From Clostridia bacterium (GTDB lineage: Bacteria > Bacillota > Clostridia > TANB77 > CAG-508), in assembly GCA_022797635.1 (NCBI GenBank), contig JAAWKZ010000005.1, forward strand, positions 1 through 51,902: a stretch of 51,902 bases of DNA, in the 5' to 3' direction. The notes beneath the pieces are model-generated. The model searched no databases. It saw only the letters and a list, made by a program, of their open reading frames with translations, and was not told the DNA's origin. How positions within the stretch are numbered: the first letter of the stretch is position 1; the number at the start of each line of letters is the position of its first letter. Both the position numbers and the translations under genes were made by a program. Positions 1-9,264 of the stretch are shown in pieces.

Positions 1-276
1 CACTTCTTCTGGTTCTGTTGGAGTATCTGGCCCTCCTCCATTTCCTGTTCCATTCATATATTTATCTACCATATTATCTACTTCATTCATATATTCTTGT
101 TCATTTTTTATGGCTTCTGCTGTTTTGTTTTTTGCCTCTTGCGCCTTTTTAAATATACTGTTTTCTCCCATTGTATACATGATGGTGATTCCTGCTAAAA
201 TAAGTAATACTACTATAGTTACTACTAATGCTACAAGTGTGATACCCTCTTGCTTCTTCCTTAATTTTTCTTTCAT
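1..276 (-). CDS. Prepilin-like surface protein, N-terminal part (runs off left edge)
   Basis: The first 92 codons are visible. A short basic start (MKEKLRKKQEG) is followed by a hydrophobic helix, ITLVALVVTIVVLLILAGIT, as in type IV prepilin-like N-terminal segments, where a prepilin peptidase would cut after the Gly. A charged helix (about residues 35-75) and a Gly/Pro/Thr/Glu linker follow. The segment closely resembles the first 50 residues of the DGR target protein ending at 29010 (GITLIALVVTIVVLLILAG), so this is another member of the same surface family. The ATG at 276 has GGAGG upstream. The C-terminal half lies outside the window, so whether it ends in a variable domain is unknown. 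Confidence 0.8.
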   Translation of the reverse strand, partial: MKEKLRKKQEGITLVALVVTIVVLLILAGITIMYTMGENSIFKKAQEAKNKTAEAIKNEQEYMNEVDNMVDKYMNGTGNGGGPDTPTEPEEV

Positions 277-511
277 CCCTTCTATTTCCTCCGTTTCTTT
301 TTTATGCACTTTGTATTTTGTTATTTTTTCTCAATTCATTGCATAAATCTTTTGTTTTAATATTTCTTAATTTAATGAAAAATATTCTAGTTCTCATTAT
401 ATTTTTTCATCAATCAATCCATAACATTTTGTTTTATTTTAGCAAAACATGTCACAAAATGTCAATAGATTACTTTGAAAAATATTAAGCTTTAGATTAA
501 TATTTATAAAA

Positions 512-544
512 CAAAAAAAGAAAAGCTATCTTTCTAACTTTTCT
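512..544 (-). terminator. Hairpin terminator after the DUF2651-like gene
   Basis: Inverted arms AGAAAAG/CTTTTCT are followed on the minus strand by a T-rich run. It lies just past the stop of the gene at 557-967. The stem is short. Confidence 0.5.
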
Positions 545-556
545 CTTTCCTTCTCC

Positions 557-967
557 CTATCTTCTTCCACACCCACAATTGCAATTACAGTTGCAGTTAT
601 AATTTGGTCTTCTTGCCTGTGTTGGTACTAAAGTTGCCTCATTGGCTAAATTAACACTATTACAAGGACTCGTATTGTTTATGGTTATTGGTCTTTCAAT
701 AATCCTACAATTTCCTGTATTTTGATTTTCTAATATTCTAAGTAATCTGCAAATCCATGCGGATAGCACAGCTGTTACATAAGCTAAAATAGCATATAAT
801 ATAGCATATACTAAAAAACTTGCGTCAAAGAATGCAAATGTTATCACTAAGAAAATGGCAAAAAATGTTGCTGCTACTAAAAGTGGATTTTTTAATACTT
901 TTTGTAACACAATTGCTAATATAACAGTAGCAACAGGAAAAGCAAAAAATATCAATAAAGTATTCAT
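557..967 (-). CDS. DUF2651-like small membrane protein with Cys-rich tail
   Basis: A 136-residue protein. Residues 1-75 form three closely spaced hydrophobic helices (NTLLIFFAFPVATVILAIVL..., LLVAATFFAIFLVITFAF, YAILYAILAYVTAVLSAWI). The pattern of short helices and the FFAIFLVITF segment resemble the DUF2651 family (Bacillus YbeF type), whose function is unknown. The soluble C-terminus ends in a striking alternating run, NCNCNCNCGCGRR, which could bind metal or cross-link; that is inference. GGAG lies before the ATG at 967. It is probably monocistronic with the terminator at 512-544. Confidence 0.7.
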   Translation of the reverse strand: MNTLLIFFAFPVATVILAIVLQKVLKNPLLVAATFFAIFLVITFAFFDASFLVYAILYAILAYVTAVLSAWICRLLRILENQNTGNCRIIERPITINNTSPCNSVNLANEATLVPTQARRPNYNCNCNCNCGCGRR

Positions 968-1032
968 ATGTCTTTCTCCTATTCTTTTATTTTTTCTATC
1001 TGTTATATTTTATGTTACTTTTTGTTTTTTGG

Positions 1033-1797
1033 TTACAATTCTTGGTCGCAAACTTTCTTTTCTTCATAATCTACATGCATTAAAAATAGTCCTTGTGCTG
1101 CTAATGTCTTTCCTGCCTTTTGTCTATCTTTTGCTTCTAAAATCGCTTTCATCTCTTTTGGCTCTCTGTTTCCTAGTCCTATCTCTACTAAAGTTCCTGC
1201 TATAATACGAACCATGTTATATAAAAAGCCATTTCCTGTTAGCATGATAATAACTCTTGTTTGTTCTTTTAAGACTTGTGCTTGATAAATTGTTCTTACG
1301 CTACTTTTACTACTAGTTCCACTCGATTTAAAGCTACCAAAGTCATGTTCTCCCACTAAATAATTTGCCGCTTCTTGCATTTTTCCTACATCTAATGGTT
1401 GTGATACATGATAAGTTGTATTTCTATAAATAGCCATCCCTTGTTCTGAGTTATCTATAATATAGGCATAAGTTTTTTTGTGACAATGATAACGACTATG
1501 AAATTCTATTGGCACTTCTTCTGCTTTTAAAATGCGAATAGACTTTTTTAATTGTGAATTAATGGCTGTTGCCATTTTCTCAATTGGAAAGTCTGATTCT
1601 ATTTTAAAGTTTGCCACTTGTCCAAAAGCATGTACTCCTGCGTCAGTTCTTCCAGAACCTATTAATTCCACTTCCTCTCTTGTTACACTTTGAATTGCTC
1701 TTTCTATTTCTCCTTGAATATTCAAATGGTTTGGTTGCTTTTGCCAACCGTTATAGTCCTTTCCCTCATATTCAATTGTTAATTTTATATTTCTCAT
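1033..1797 (-). CDS. truA: tRNA pseudouridine(38-40) synthase TruA
   Basis: Isomerises U38-U40 in the anticodon stem-loop of many tRNAs. The catalytic Asp is seen in SGRTDAGVHAFGQ (D52 from the start used here). The N-terminal KLTIEYEGKDYNGWQ and the C-terminal GNGFLYNMVRIIAGTLVEIG motif are both typical. The length of 254 residues is normal. An upstream ATG at 1830 exists, but the ATG at 1797 is preceded by AAGGAGAAAACAA and begins with the family's usual MRNIKLTIEYEG, so 1797 is preferred. The upstream gap holds a REP-like palindrome (1857-1939). Confidence 0.95.
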   Translation of the reverse strand: MRNIKLTIEYEGKDYNGWQKQPNHLNIQGEIERAIQSVTREEVELIGSGRTDAGVHAFGQVANFKIESDFPIEKMATAINSQLKKSIRILKAEEVPIEFHSRYHCHKKTYAYIIDNSEQGMAIYRNTTYHVSQPLDVGKMQEAANYLVGEHDFGSFKSSGTSSKSSVRTIYQAQVLKEQTRVIIMLTGNGFLYNMVRIIAGTLVEIGLGNREPKEMKAILEAKDRQKAGKTLAAQGLFLMHVDYEEKKVCDQEL

Positions 1798-1856
1798 TTG
1801 TTTTCTCCTTTTATTTATTTGCCTTATCATACTATACTTTTACTTTTATTGCAACT

Positions 1857-1939
1857 TGTCAGTTAGGGGACGTTAGTTTAACTGACATTTTGGTAAAAAA
1901 TGGTAGAATGTCAGTTAAACTAACGTCCCCTAACTGACA
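1857..1939. repeat. REPIN-like palindromic element A (inverted pair)
   Basis: Two 32-bp arms in perfect inverted orientation: TGTCAGTTAGGGGACGTTAG... (1857-1888) and its complement (1908-1939), around a 19-bp centre. Each arm is itself a smaller hairpin because TGTCAGTTA...TAACTGACA re-pair. It shares the GGGGACGTTAGTTT core with elements at 7881, 34375, 35568, 42749 and 49147. It sits between divergent truA and the HAD gene. No REP-associated transposase is in the window. Confidence 0.85.
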
Positions 1940-1990
1940 CACTTGACAAATCCAGATTTTTCCTGCATAATAAGTAATGGAGTGAAAATT

Positions 1991-2899
1991 ATGTCAATTA
2001 AACTAATTGCAACTGATTTGGATGGAACTATGCTAGCTCAAGATAATTCCATTCCACAAGCAAATTTAGAAGCTATTAAAACAATACAAAATAAACGTAT
2101 TCCTCTTGCTATCTGCACGGGGAAAAGTTATGCTATCTCAAAAGATATTTGCAATCAATGCAATGCTCAATATGGCATTTTTGGAAATGGTACACAAATT
2201 ATTGATTTAAAAGAACAAAAAGAAATTTATCGTCATTGTTTAACAATGGAAGAATTAACTTTCTGCTATCAATTAGCAGGAAAGCACCACTTACACATTC
2301 ATGCTTATGGAGATAATTTTGTCATTACGGAAGAATTAAAATATATGGACCTTCGTAATTATGCAACATATTTTAAATCACAACATTCTGTTTTTGGAAA
2401 ATATGACACATCTTTCAATTTAATGTTGCATAATAGCAAAACTGAACTTTCTTTTTATATTGTAAAAAACTTATTGCAATATATTCACGAACATAATCTT
2501 ACCATTTTTAATGTTATTTTATCAACAGAAAATAACTTAGAAGAAATTCGTTCTGAATTGGAAAGTAAATCGACTTTAACAGTTCAATTTATTTCTAAAA
2601 AAGGAAATTACAAAGATGAATTATTAAATAAAGAATATGATTATTTTTGTATAGCTCCACAACATATTGGTAAAGGTTCTGCTTTGAATTTCTTAAAAGA
2701 CTATCTAAAAATTAACACCAATGACACTATGGCCATTGGTGATAACTTAAATGATATTGATTTATTAAAAAGCTCTGGTGTGGGTATTGCTGTTGCTAAT
2801 GCTTACGAACCTGTTAAGGAAGTAGCTAATTATACTACTAAAAATTCTGCTAGTGATGGCGGTTTTGCAGAAGCAGTTTATCAGTTTATAGAATTTTAA
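1991..2899 (+). CDS. Cof-type HAD-IIB family phosphatase
   Basis: A 302-residue haloacid dehalogenase-superfamily hydrolase of the Cof/YidA type, which usually dephosphorylates sugar phosphates or small metabolites; the substrate cannot be read from sequence. Motif I is DLDGT, with nucleophile D9 and acid D11. Motif IV is GDNLNDIDLL near residue 260, followed by GVGIAVANA. The central C2B cap domain spans about residues 85-205. An in-frame ATG at 1943 lies next to the REP element. The ATG at 1991 has GGAG a few bases upstream and gives the standard MSIKLIATDLDGT start. Confidence 0.88.
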   Translation: MSIKLIATDLDGTMLAQDNSIPQANLEAIKTIQNKRIPLAICTGKSYAISKDICNQCNAQYGIFGNGTQIIDLKEQKEIYRHCLTMEELTFCYQLAGKHHLHIHAYGDNFVITEELKYMDLRNYATYFKSQHSVFGKYDTSFNLMLHNSKTELSFYIVKNLLQYIHEHNLTIFNVILSTENNLEEIRSELESKSTLTVQFISKKGNYKDELLNKEYDYFCIAPQHIGKGSALNFLKDYLKINTNDTMAIGDNLNDIDLLKSSGVGIAVANAYEPVKEVANYTTKNSASDGGFAEAVYQFIEF

Positions 2900-2900
2900 A

Positions 2901-2937
2901 AAAGATACTATGTTTTTATTACACAGTATCTTTTTTA
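2901..2937. terminator. Bidirectional terminator between the HAD gene and cdaA
   Basis: AAAGATACTATG and its complement CA(C)AGTATCTTT flank a short loop, with an A-run before and a T-run after. It serves the two converging genes. Confidence 0.85.
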
Positions 2938-2939
2938 TT

Positions 2940-3887
2940 TTACTTTTCTTCTCTTTTCTCTGCTTCTTTTCGTTTTTCTAATTTATTTTGTTCTATGTTT
3001 TGTTGCTTTCTTGCCTTTACTTTTTCTACTCTTTTCAACTTTTCGTCACCAAATCTCTTTGTAACAATATGTTTAATTAAAATATTTTTCAAACTATCTT
3101 CTTTCACATCTACAATTAAAGTTCCCTCTTTGGCAACTGAAATCTTGCCAGTCTCTTCAGAAATAATGACAGCTATTGCATCAGATTCTTTAGAAATTCC
3201 TAAACCTGCACGGTGTCTGGTTCCTAATTCTTTTGCAATATCTTTATCATCTGCTAACGGTAAAATACAAGCTGCTGCTGCAATTTTATTATTCGCTATA
3301 ATAACTGCTCCATCATGTAATGGCGTATTGGGTGTAAACAAGTTTACAATCAGTTGTGGTGAAACTTCCGAGCCGATTCTTACACCAGTATCAGCAATAT
3401 CATTAATTTGAATATCTCTTTCTAAAACAATTAAGCCACCTGTTTTTGATTTAGCAAGTTCTGTTGCAGCAATAACTATTTTATAAATATCTTCCTTTGT
3501 TTTAGTTGCTAAATCTTTATCAAACCCAAAATACTTTGTAATTCTGTTAGTTCCTATTTGCTCTAACATTCTTCTAAGCTCTGGTTGAAAGATAACGATT
3601 AAAGCAATAACTCCATAAGGCATAAAAAAGGTTAAAAAGAAATTCAAAATTCTCAATTGTAATACTTCACTTAAAACCACAATAGCAATAATCCATACAA
3701 TACCTTTCAATAATTGCCATGCTCTTGTTTTTTTAGCATACAATACAAACTTGTAAATTAAATAACCTACAATTACTAAATCTAGTATTAATGTTATTAG
3801 CCTAAATGGATTTTGAGATAGGTCCACCATATACCCTGTAAATGCTTGCCAAATCCCAGTCCAACTGATATTTATATTTTCAAACAT
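2940..3887 (-). CDS. cdaA: Diadenylate cyclase CdaA (DacA)
   Basis: Makes the second messenger c-di-AMP from two ATP at the membrane. Three N-terminal transmembrane helices lie at about residues 28-100. The DAC domain has both catalytic motifs: DGA (192-194, in LHDGAVII) and RHR (224-226, in GTRHRAGLG). The last 35 residues are a Lys/Glu-rich coiled tail. CdaA is often cotranscribed with ybbR/cdaR and glmM; neither is next to it here. Instead a 41-residue membrane peptide gene lies directly upstream on the same strand. Confidence 0.95.
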   Translation of the reverse strand: MFENINISWTGIWQAFTGYMVDLSQNPFRLITLILDLVIVGYLIYKFVLYAKKTRAWQLLKGIVWIIAIVVLSEVLQLRILNFFLTFFMPYGVIALIVIFQPELRRMLEQIGTNRITKYFGFDKDLATKTKEDIYKIVIAATELAKSKTGGLIVLERDIQINDIADTGVRIGSEVSPQLIVNLFTPNTPLHDGAVIIANNKIAAAACILPLADDKDIAKELGTRHRAGLGISKESDAIAVIISEETGKISVAKEGTLIVDVKEDSLKNILIKHIVTKRFGDEKLKRVEKVKARKQQNIEQNKLEKRKEAEKREEK

Positions 3888-3905
3888 ATATTACCTCTTT
3901 TTTCA

Positions 3906-4031
3906 TTATCTTGCTACAATATAAAAAATTAATGTTGCTGCAATAGATAACACCATCATAGCAGCTAATATAATTGCCATAATTTTTGTTGCTAATTTTC
4001 CTATATTTCTATTTTTTTGTTCTTTTGCCAT
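3906..4031 (-). CDS. Small single-helix membrane peptide, 41 aa (DUF4044-like)
   Basis: The ORF reads MAKEQKNRNIGKLATKIMAI and ends in ILAAMMVLSIAATLIFYIVAR: a basic cytoplasmic start and one transmembrane helix. The ATG is preceded by AGGAGGAAATAGCAA, an excellent ribosome binding site. It lies 18 bp upstream of cdaA on the same strand, so the two are probably cotranscribed. The size and the basic-then-hydrophobic layout resemble DUF4044 peptides of Firmicutes, but the assignment is tentative. Confidence 0.7.
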   Translation of the reverse strand: MAKEQKNRNIGKLATKIMAIILAAMMVLSIAATLIFYIVAR

Positions 4032-4150
4032 TTGCTATTTCCTCCTATTTGGATTTTATTTATATTTTAAGGATTTACTATCCCCCATATTTTAGTTATA
4101 GCATAAAAGTCTTACTTTTTCAATAAATAAAAAATTAATTTTTCATTTTA

Positions 4151-4178
4151 TTGACGTTTTCTATTTCTATGATATAAT
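4151..4178 (+). promoter_or_regulatory. Sigma-A promoter for the arginase-family gene
   Basis: TTGACG, 16 bp, TATAAT, about 80 bp before the ATG at 4257. Confidence 0.7.
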
Positions 4179-4256
4179 TCATATATTGTGACTACTAGCA
4201 TTTGATAATTATCATTGCTATGTCCAAAAGAAAATTAATACAGAGGTTAACAAATA

Positions 4257-5300
4257 ATGAAAAAAATTGCAATTATCAATGCTTGCACTGATTTGGGCGT
4301 TCACGTAAATGGTGCTAGCTTAGGAGCCCAAATACTAACAAAGGATTTATGTTCTAACAGCACAGTTTCACATTGCTATACATTAAAAGATAATCAGACA
4401 AAAGAACAAGCTAATCCTAAAAATCCAATAGCTACATGTCAAGAAATAGATGACTTTGTACAAGAATTTAATCGTTTATTACTTGCCATGCATGAACTAC
4501 ACTTTGAAGAAAAAATGTCTGAGGAAAACACAAAACTGTATCAGAAAAAAATGCATGATTTAGTATTATCTGTTAAAGCATTAGATACTAAAAATGAAAA
4601 AAGAAATTTAGAACAAATTAATGAGTTTAACCAGAAATTATATTCTCAGGTATTACAAATACTAGAAGATAATGAATTTCCTCTAACAGTAGGTGGAGAC
4701 CATATTATCGCAATTGCTTCTAGCTTAGCATCTATTAAAAAACATCAAAATTTAGGTATCATTTGGTTTGACTCCCACGCCGATTATAATACATATGCTA
4801 CTTCCGTTACAGGAAATTTACATGGACTTCCTTTAGCAGTTGCTACCCATTTTGAAAAAGATATTTTAGCAGATTTTCACCAAGGTCCTTTTTATGACCC
4901 GAAACATACTGTTATTGTTGGTGGAAGAGATATTGACCCTTGGGAATGGAGTAATGTTTTAGAATCTGGTGTTACTGTATTTTCTACTAAAGATATTCAG
5001 AAATATGGAGTAGAAGAAATTTGTAAAAAAGCTTTTGAAATTGCTTCTAATGGGACAAATGGAGTTCACATCAGTTTTGATTTAGATTTAATTGATCCTA
5101 CTGTTGCTCCTGGTGTTTCTGTTCCTTCTATAGATGGTATAAACTTAAAAGAAACATATGAACTAGTAGATGAAATTGTAAAATATTCAAATATCATTAA
5201 GTCTGCTGATTTAGTGGAATACAACCCTATGTTTGACAAAGATAATCAAACTGCAAATCTTGCAAAAGAGATTTTAACGAAGTGGATTGAACACTTTTAA
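4257..5300 (+). CDS. Arginase/agmatinase (ureohydrolase) family protein
   Basis: A di-manganese amidinohydrolase fold. Metal ligands are visible in GGDH (146-149), DSHAD (172-176) and SFDLDLID (273-280). It could hydrolyse arginine, formimidoylglutamate or another guanidino compound; sequence alone does not decide. At 347 residues it is longer than typical arginases because a helical, charged segment of roughly 60 residues (about 60-125) lies between the first strand and the GGDH motif. It has its own promoter and a terminator at 5310-5353, and appears monocistronic. No other arginine catabolism gene is near. Confidence 0.88.
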   Translation: MKKIAIINACTDLGVHVNGASLGAQILTKDLCSNSTVSHCYTLKDNQTKEQANPKNPIATCQEIDDFVQEFNRLLLAMHELHFEEKMSEENTKLYQKKMHDLVLSVKALDTKNEKRNLEQINEFNQKLYSQVLQILEDNEFPLTVGGDHIIAIASSLASIKKHQNLGIIWFDSHADYNTYATSVTGNLHGLPLAVATHFEKDILADFHQGPFYDPKHTVIVGGRDIDPWEWSNVLESGVTVFSTKDIQKYGVEEICKKAFEIASNGTNGVHISFDLDLIDPTVAPGVSVPSIDGINLKETYELVDEIVKYSNIIKSADLVEYNPMFDKDNQTANLAKEILTKWIEHF

Positions 5301-5309
5301 AATTCATAG

Positions 5310-5353
5310 AAAAAGCAATAGCTCTTATCTTTCAAGTAGCTATTGCTTTTTTT
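5310..5353 (+). terminator. Terminator of the arginase-family gene
   Basis: AAAAGCAATAGCT and its complement AGCTATTGCTTTT form the stem, followed by more T. Confidence 0.85.
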
Positions 5354-5420
5354 AATCTAACTCTTCTATCTTCCCATCATAGTCTTTCAACAATCGATTA
5401 TCGCCATATAACTTTTCCGC

Positions 5421-7862
5421 TTATTTTCTAAGTTCTGCACCTAAACTTTTTTCTAATTCAGCTATAATCTCTGTCATAACGCTATTAATTTCCTCATCTT
5501 TTAAAGTTCTGTCAGGAACTCTGAATTTCAAACTATATGCAACACTCTTTTTGTCTTCTCCTAATTTTTCACTTCTATAAATATCAAATAATTTTGCTTC
5601 CTCTAACATTTTCTTTGATTTCTTTTGAATAATCGCTTCTATTTTTCCTACCTCTACAGATTCGTCCACTAACATACTAATATCTCTTTCCACTGCTGGG
5701 AATTTAGTAATTGGTGCATATTTTTTATTGCTTCTTGCATATTTAGCAATCTTATCTAAGTTAATTTCTGCTAGTAATATTCTTTGTGAAATATCATAAT
5801 TTCTAGTTAATAATGGATTTGCTTCTCCTAGAGTAGCAACAACATCATTTCCCACATTAATATTAGCACATCTTCCAGGATGATACATTTTGTTGTTTAC
5901 TTCTTTTCTCACATCAAATCTTGCCATTCCTGCTACTTCTAAAATGTTTTCTACTAATCCTTTTAATGTATAGAAATCTTCACTTTCACTATACATTCCA
6001 ATCGTTAGAATGTTATTTTCTAAAGGTAACTCGCCTTTTCCAATAGCTTCATTTTTATTTTGATATGTTCTAGAAATATCAAATAATCTTACATCTTTGT
6101 TCTTATAATTGTTATTATTTTGAAGCATTTGCATTATTGTTGGAATAGAAGTCGTTTTCATGACTGTATAATCTTCGCTTAATGGATTTTGAATACGAAC
6201 CGCTTCTTTCAAGTATTCATTATTCCCTGTAATATTACATTTTGCTAAATCCTTTTCACTAATGAAACCAAAAGTACAGATTTCGGATAATCCAAGATTA
6301 ACTAATAATGCTGCCACTTTATCTTGAATGGTCTGTTCTTTATTCTTTCCTCCTAAAGTTGTCTCACTATTGATTAGTGTTGTTCCTAATTTATCATATC
6401 CATGAAATCTTAATACTTCCTCTGCTACATCTGCTAATTGTTCCACATCTTGTCTAAAATATGGAGGAATGACTGTTTCATTTTGTACTTTCATTTCTAG
6501 TTTTTCTAAAATGTCTATCATTTCCTCTTTCGTAGTTTCAATTCCAAGTAAACTATTAATTCTATCTACTTGTAAAGGAATCTGATTTACTTTTTGTTTT
6601 GTTGGGTATACATCAATTTTTCCTTCAACTGCTTCTCCTGCCCCTAATTCTTCTACTAATTCAACTGCACGATTTACTACTTTCAAAGCATTTTCAGGTG
6701 ACAATCCTTTCTCATAACGACTTGAGGCTTCTGTTCTTAAGCCAACTGCTTTAGCAGTTTTTCTTACACTTCCTCCATAGAACACTGCCGATTCAAATAC
6801 AACTATTTTTGTATCTTCTTCTATTTCAGAATTTTGGCCACCCATAACACCTGCAATTGCCACTGGTTTCTTTTCATCAGCTATAACAAGCATTGTTTCA
6901 TCTAGATTTCTTTCTTGGTCATCTAAAGTTGTAATTTTTTCATCTGCTTTAGCACGTCTTACGGTAATATGCTTACCTTCAATAGAGTTAATGTCAAAAG
7001 CATGCATTGGTTGCCCTAATTCAAGCATAACATAGTTTGTAATATCTACAATGTTATTAATACTTCTTACGCCACAAGCATTTAATCTTTTTACCATCCA
7101 TTCTGGTGATGGACCAATTTTAACATTTTTTACTACTCTTGCAATATATCTATAGCAAAGGTCTGGAGCTTCAATGCTAACAGTTAATCCCTCAATATTA
7201 TCTTTATCTGGTACTTTCATTTCCTCCAAGTTTTTATGTGGATTTTTAAAAGTTTTATTTAAAGATACTGCAGTTTCTCTTCCTAAACCTTCAATTGATA
7301 AACAATCTGGTCTATTAGGTGTAATTTCAAAATCAATAATGGTTTGATTTAGACCTAATACTTCCTTGATATCTTTCCCTACACTTTTTTCTAACTCTTC
7401 ATTTTTTCCTATTTTCTCATTTTGCTTAGAAGACAAAATCATAATGCCATTCTCAATTTGATTAGGATAATTATGGATATCTAATCCCAATTCTCCTACA
7501 GAGCACATCATTCCGCAAGAATCTACACCTCTTAATTTACCTGTTTTAATTTGTACCCCACCTGGCAAACTCGAACCATCTTTTGCAATAGGAACAATAT
7601 CATTTTCATGAATATTATTTGCTCCTGTTACAATTTGTACAATTTCTCCATCTCCTACATCTACTTTTGTTACTACCATATGATCAGAATCCAAATGTGG
7701 TTTAATTTCCAAAATCTTTCCTACTACTACATTCTGAATATCTCCACCTTGTTCCTCTATGTTCTCTACCTTAGAACCAGTCATTGTCAAAATATCCCCT
7801 AATTCTTTTGGGCTTACATCAATATCCGAATATTCTTTTAACCATTCTATACTTGCTTTCAA
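5421..7862 (-). CDS. pheT: Phenylalanine--tRNA ligase beta subunit
   Basis: Beta chain of the (alpha-beta)2 enzyme that charges tRNA-Phe. Domain order: an EMAP/OB-type tRNA-binding domain (about 40-150), B3/B4 editing domain (200-400, with PNRPDCLSIEGLGRE), B5 (about 410-480), catalytic-like core (480-690), and C-terminal anticodon-binding FDX-ACB (about 720-813, ending DRTLKDEEINSVM...). About 813 residues, normal. Start: an ATG at 7889 lies inside a REP-like element. The TTG at 7862, eight bases after GGAGG, gives the usual start (M)KASIEWLKEYSD and is preferred. pheS lies 71 bp upstream on the same strand. Confidence 0.95.
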   Translation of the reverse strand: MKASIEWLKEYSDIDVSPKELGDILTMTGSKVENIEEQGGDIQNVVVGKILEIKPHLDSDHMVVTKVDVGDGEIVQIVTGANNIHENDIVPIAKDGSSLPGGVQIKTGKLRGVDSCGMMCSVGELGLDIHNYPNQIENGIMILSSKQNEKIGKNEELEKSVGKDIKEVLGLNQTIIDFEITPNRPDCLSIEGLGRETAVSLNKTFKNPHKNLEEMKVPDKDNIEGLTVSIEAPDLCYRYIARVVKNVKIGPSPEWMVKRLNACGVRSINNIVDITNYVMLELGQPMHAFDINSIEGKHITVRRAKADEKITTLDDQERNLDETMLVIADEKKPVAIAGVMGGQNSEIEEDTKIVVFESAVFYGGSVRKTAKAVGLRTEASSRYEKGLSPENALKVVNRAVELVEELGAGEAVEGKIDVYPTKQKVNQIPLQVDRINSLLGIETTKEEMIDILEKLEMKVQNETVIPPYFRQDVEQLADVAEEVLRFHGYDKLGTTLINSETTLGGKNKEQTIQDKVAALLVNLGLSEICTFGFISEKDLAKCNITGNNEYLKEAVRIQNPLSEDYTVMKTTSIPTIMQMLQNNNNYKNKDVRLFDISRTYQNKNEAIGKGELPLENNILTIGMYSESEDFYTLKGLVENILEVAGMARFDVRKEVNNKMYHPGRCANINVGNDVVATLGEANPLLTRNYDISQRILLAEINLDKIAKYARSNKKYAPITKFPAVERDISMLVDESVEVGKIEAIIQKKSKKMLEEAKLFDIYRSEKLGEDKKSVAYSLKFRVPDRTLKDEEINSVMTEIIAELEKSLGAELRK

Positions 7863-7880
7863 TTTACCTTCCTCCTTCAT

Positions 7881-7933
7881 ATGTCGCACAAACTAACGTC
7901 CCCAAGTGCAACATGTGTCACCAAGCGCGACAC
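7881..7933. repeat. REPIN-like palindromic element B between pheS and pheT
   Basis: Shares ATGTCGCACAAACTAACGTC with elements C and D. A second arm, CAAGCGCGAC, is imperfectly complementary. It fills most of the pheS-pheT junction and creates a spurious ATG upstream of the real pheT start. Confidence 0.75.
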
Positions 7934-8952
7934 TAAAATTGTTTTAAAAATCTTACATCATTTTCATATAATAAACGCATATCATCAATACCGAATTTTG
8001 CCATGGCAATTCTTTCTACGCCAAAGCCAAAGGCAAACCCTGAATATTCTTCTGGGTCAATACCGCAATTACGAAGTACATTAGGATGTACCATTCCGCA
8101 ACCTAAAAGTTCTATCCAACCTTCTCCCTTACATACTCTGCAACCTTTTCCACCACATACGAAACAAGATACATCTGCTTCTGCGCTTGGCTCTGTAAAT
8201 GGGAAGTGATGTGGTCTAAATCTAATTTGCGTTTTTTCTCCTAAACACTTCTTAGCAAACATTTCTAAAGTTCCTTTTAAATCTGCCATAGAAATATTTT
8301 TATCAATTACCAATCCTTCGATTTGATGAAACACTGGTGAATGAGTAGCATCCACACTATCTGAACGGTATACAGCACCTGGGCAAATAACCTTAATTGG
8401 TGGTTTTTGTGTTTCCATGACTCTTGCTTGCACTGGTGATGTTTGTGAACGAAGTACAATATCATCTGTAATATAGAAAGTATCTTGTACATCTCTTGCT
8501 GGGTGGTCTGGTGGAGTATTTAACTTATCAAAATTGTATGTTGCAAGTTCTACTTCTGGTCCATCTGCAATTTGGTATCCCATACCAATAAAAATATCCT
8601 TAACATCATTCACTACTTGTGTAATTGGATGCACACTTCCTAACATCATTTTTTTGCTTGGCTCTGTTACATCTATATTTTCTGTTGCTAGTCTTTCTTC
8701 AATTGCTCTATTAGCAAAGCTTTTTTCTTCTTCTTCAATTTTAGTTTCTAATTCATCTCTTACTTGATTGACTAAACTTCCTACAATTGGTCTTTCTTCA
8801 GGGCTAAGTCCCCCCATACTTCTTAAAATTAAAGTAAGTTCTCCTTTTTTTCCTAAATACTGAACCCTTACTTCATCTAGTTCTTTTGCATTTTTAGCAT
8901 TTTGAATTGCTTCTAAAGCCTTTTCTTTGATTTGTGAAATTCGCTCTTGCAT
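7933..8952 (-). CDS. pheS: Phenylalanine--tRNA ligase alpha subunit
   Basis: Catalytic class II synthetase subunit. An N-terminal coiled-coil (1-85) precedes the catalytic core: motif 2 around [19 protein letters not shown], the Phe-site segments FTEPSAEAD and [16 protein letters not shown], and motif 3 [18 protein letters not shown] near the end. 339 residues, normal. The ATG at 8952 is preceded by AGGAGGAAAAGCAAAG. Cotranscribed with pheT and controlled by the T-box leader upstream. Confidence 0.97.
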   Translation of the reverse strand: MQERISQIKEKALEAIQNAKNAKELDEVRVQYLGKKGELTLILRSMGGLSPEERPIVGSLVNQVRDELETKIEEEEKSFANRAIEERLATENIDVTEPSKKMMLGSVHPITQVVNDVKDIFIGMGYQIADGPEVELATYNFDKLNTPPDHPARDVQDTFYITDDIVLRSQTSPVQARVMETQKPPIKVICPGAVYRSDSVDATHSPVFHQIEGLVIDKNISMADLKGTLEMFAKKCLGEKTQIRFRPHHFPFTEPSAEADVSCFVCGGKGCRVCKGEGWIELLGCGMVHPNVLRNCGIDPEEYSGFAFGFGVERIAMAKFGIDDMRLLYENDVRFLKQF

Positions 8953-9002
8953 CTTTGCTTTTCCTCCTCTTATTTTTAGGTGTTTCTTCTAACCTGCTAA
9001 AA

Positions 9003-9258
9003 AGAAAAACGAGCTATCTCATCCCTATTTAGGACGAAATAACTCGTGGTACCACCTAATTTTATTAGTTTTATTTACTAATCTCATTATAGCTATAACG
9101 TAGCCAACGCTTTTTCCTACTTTATCTCTTCAAAAAAAGTCCTAAAAAAGTGAAATTTAGGTAAAAGTTTTGATAATAAACTCTCAGCTAGTTGTTTATC
9201 TCTCTGTTTCAAATTTTCTTCTACTTACTTTGCTTTTTTCTTGGTTTTCCTTATTTTC
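9003..9258 (-). promoter_or_regulatory. T-box riboswitch leader of pheST
   Basis: The conserved T-box bulge sequence AGGTGGTACCACG (minus strand, 9045-9057) can pair in an antiterminator. The competing terminator is CGAGTTATTTCGTCC...GATAGCTCG followed by TTTTTC (9003-9045). The upstream 170 bases contain stem I elements. Uncharged tRNA-Phe is the expected ligand from the downstream genes; I did not firmly place the specifier codon. Confidence 0.9.
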
Positions 9259-9264
9259 TTAAAT

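Noticed and set aside
855-1205. Plus-strand ORF opposite the DUF2651-like gene and truA
   Set aside because: A shadow frame without ribosome binding site, overlapping two well-supported minus-strand genes.
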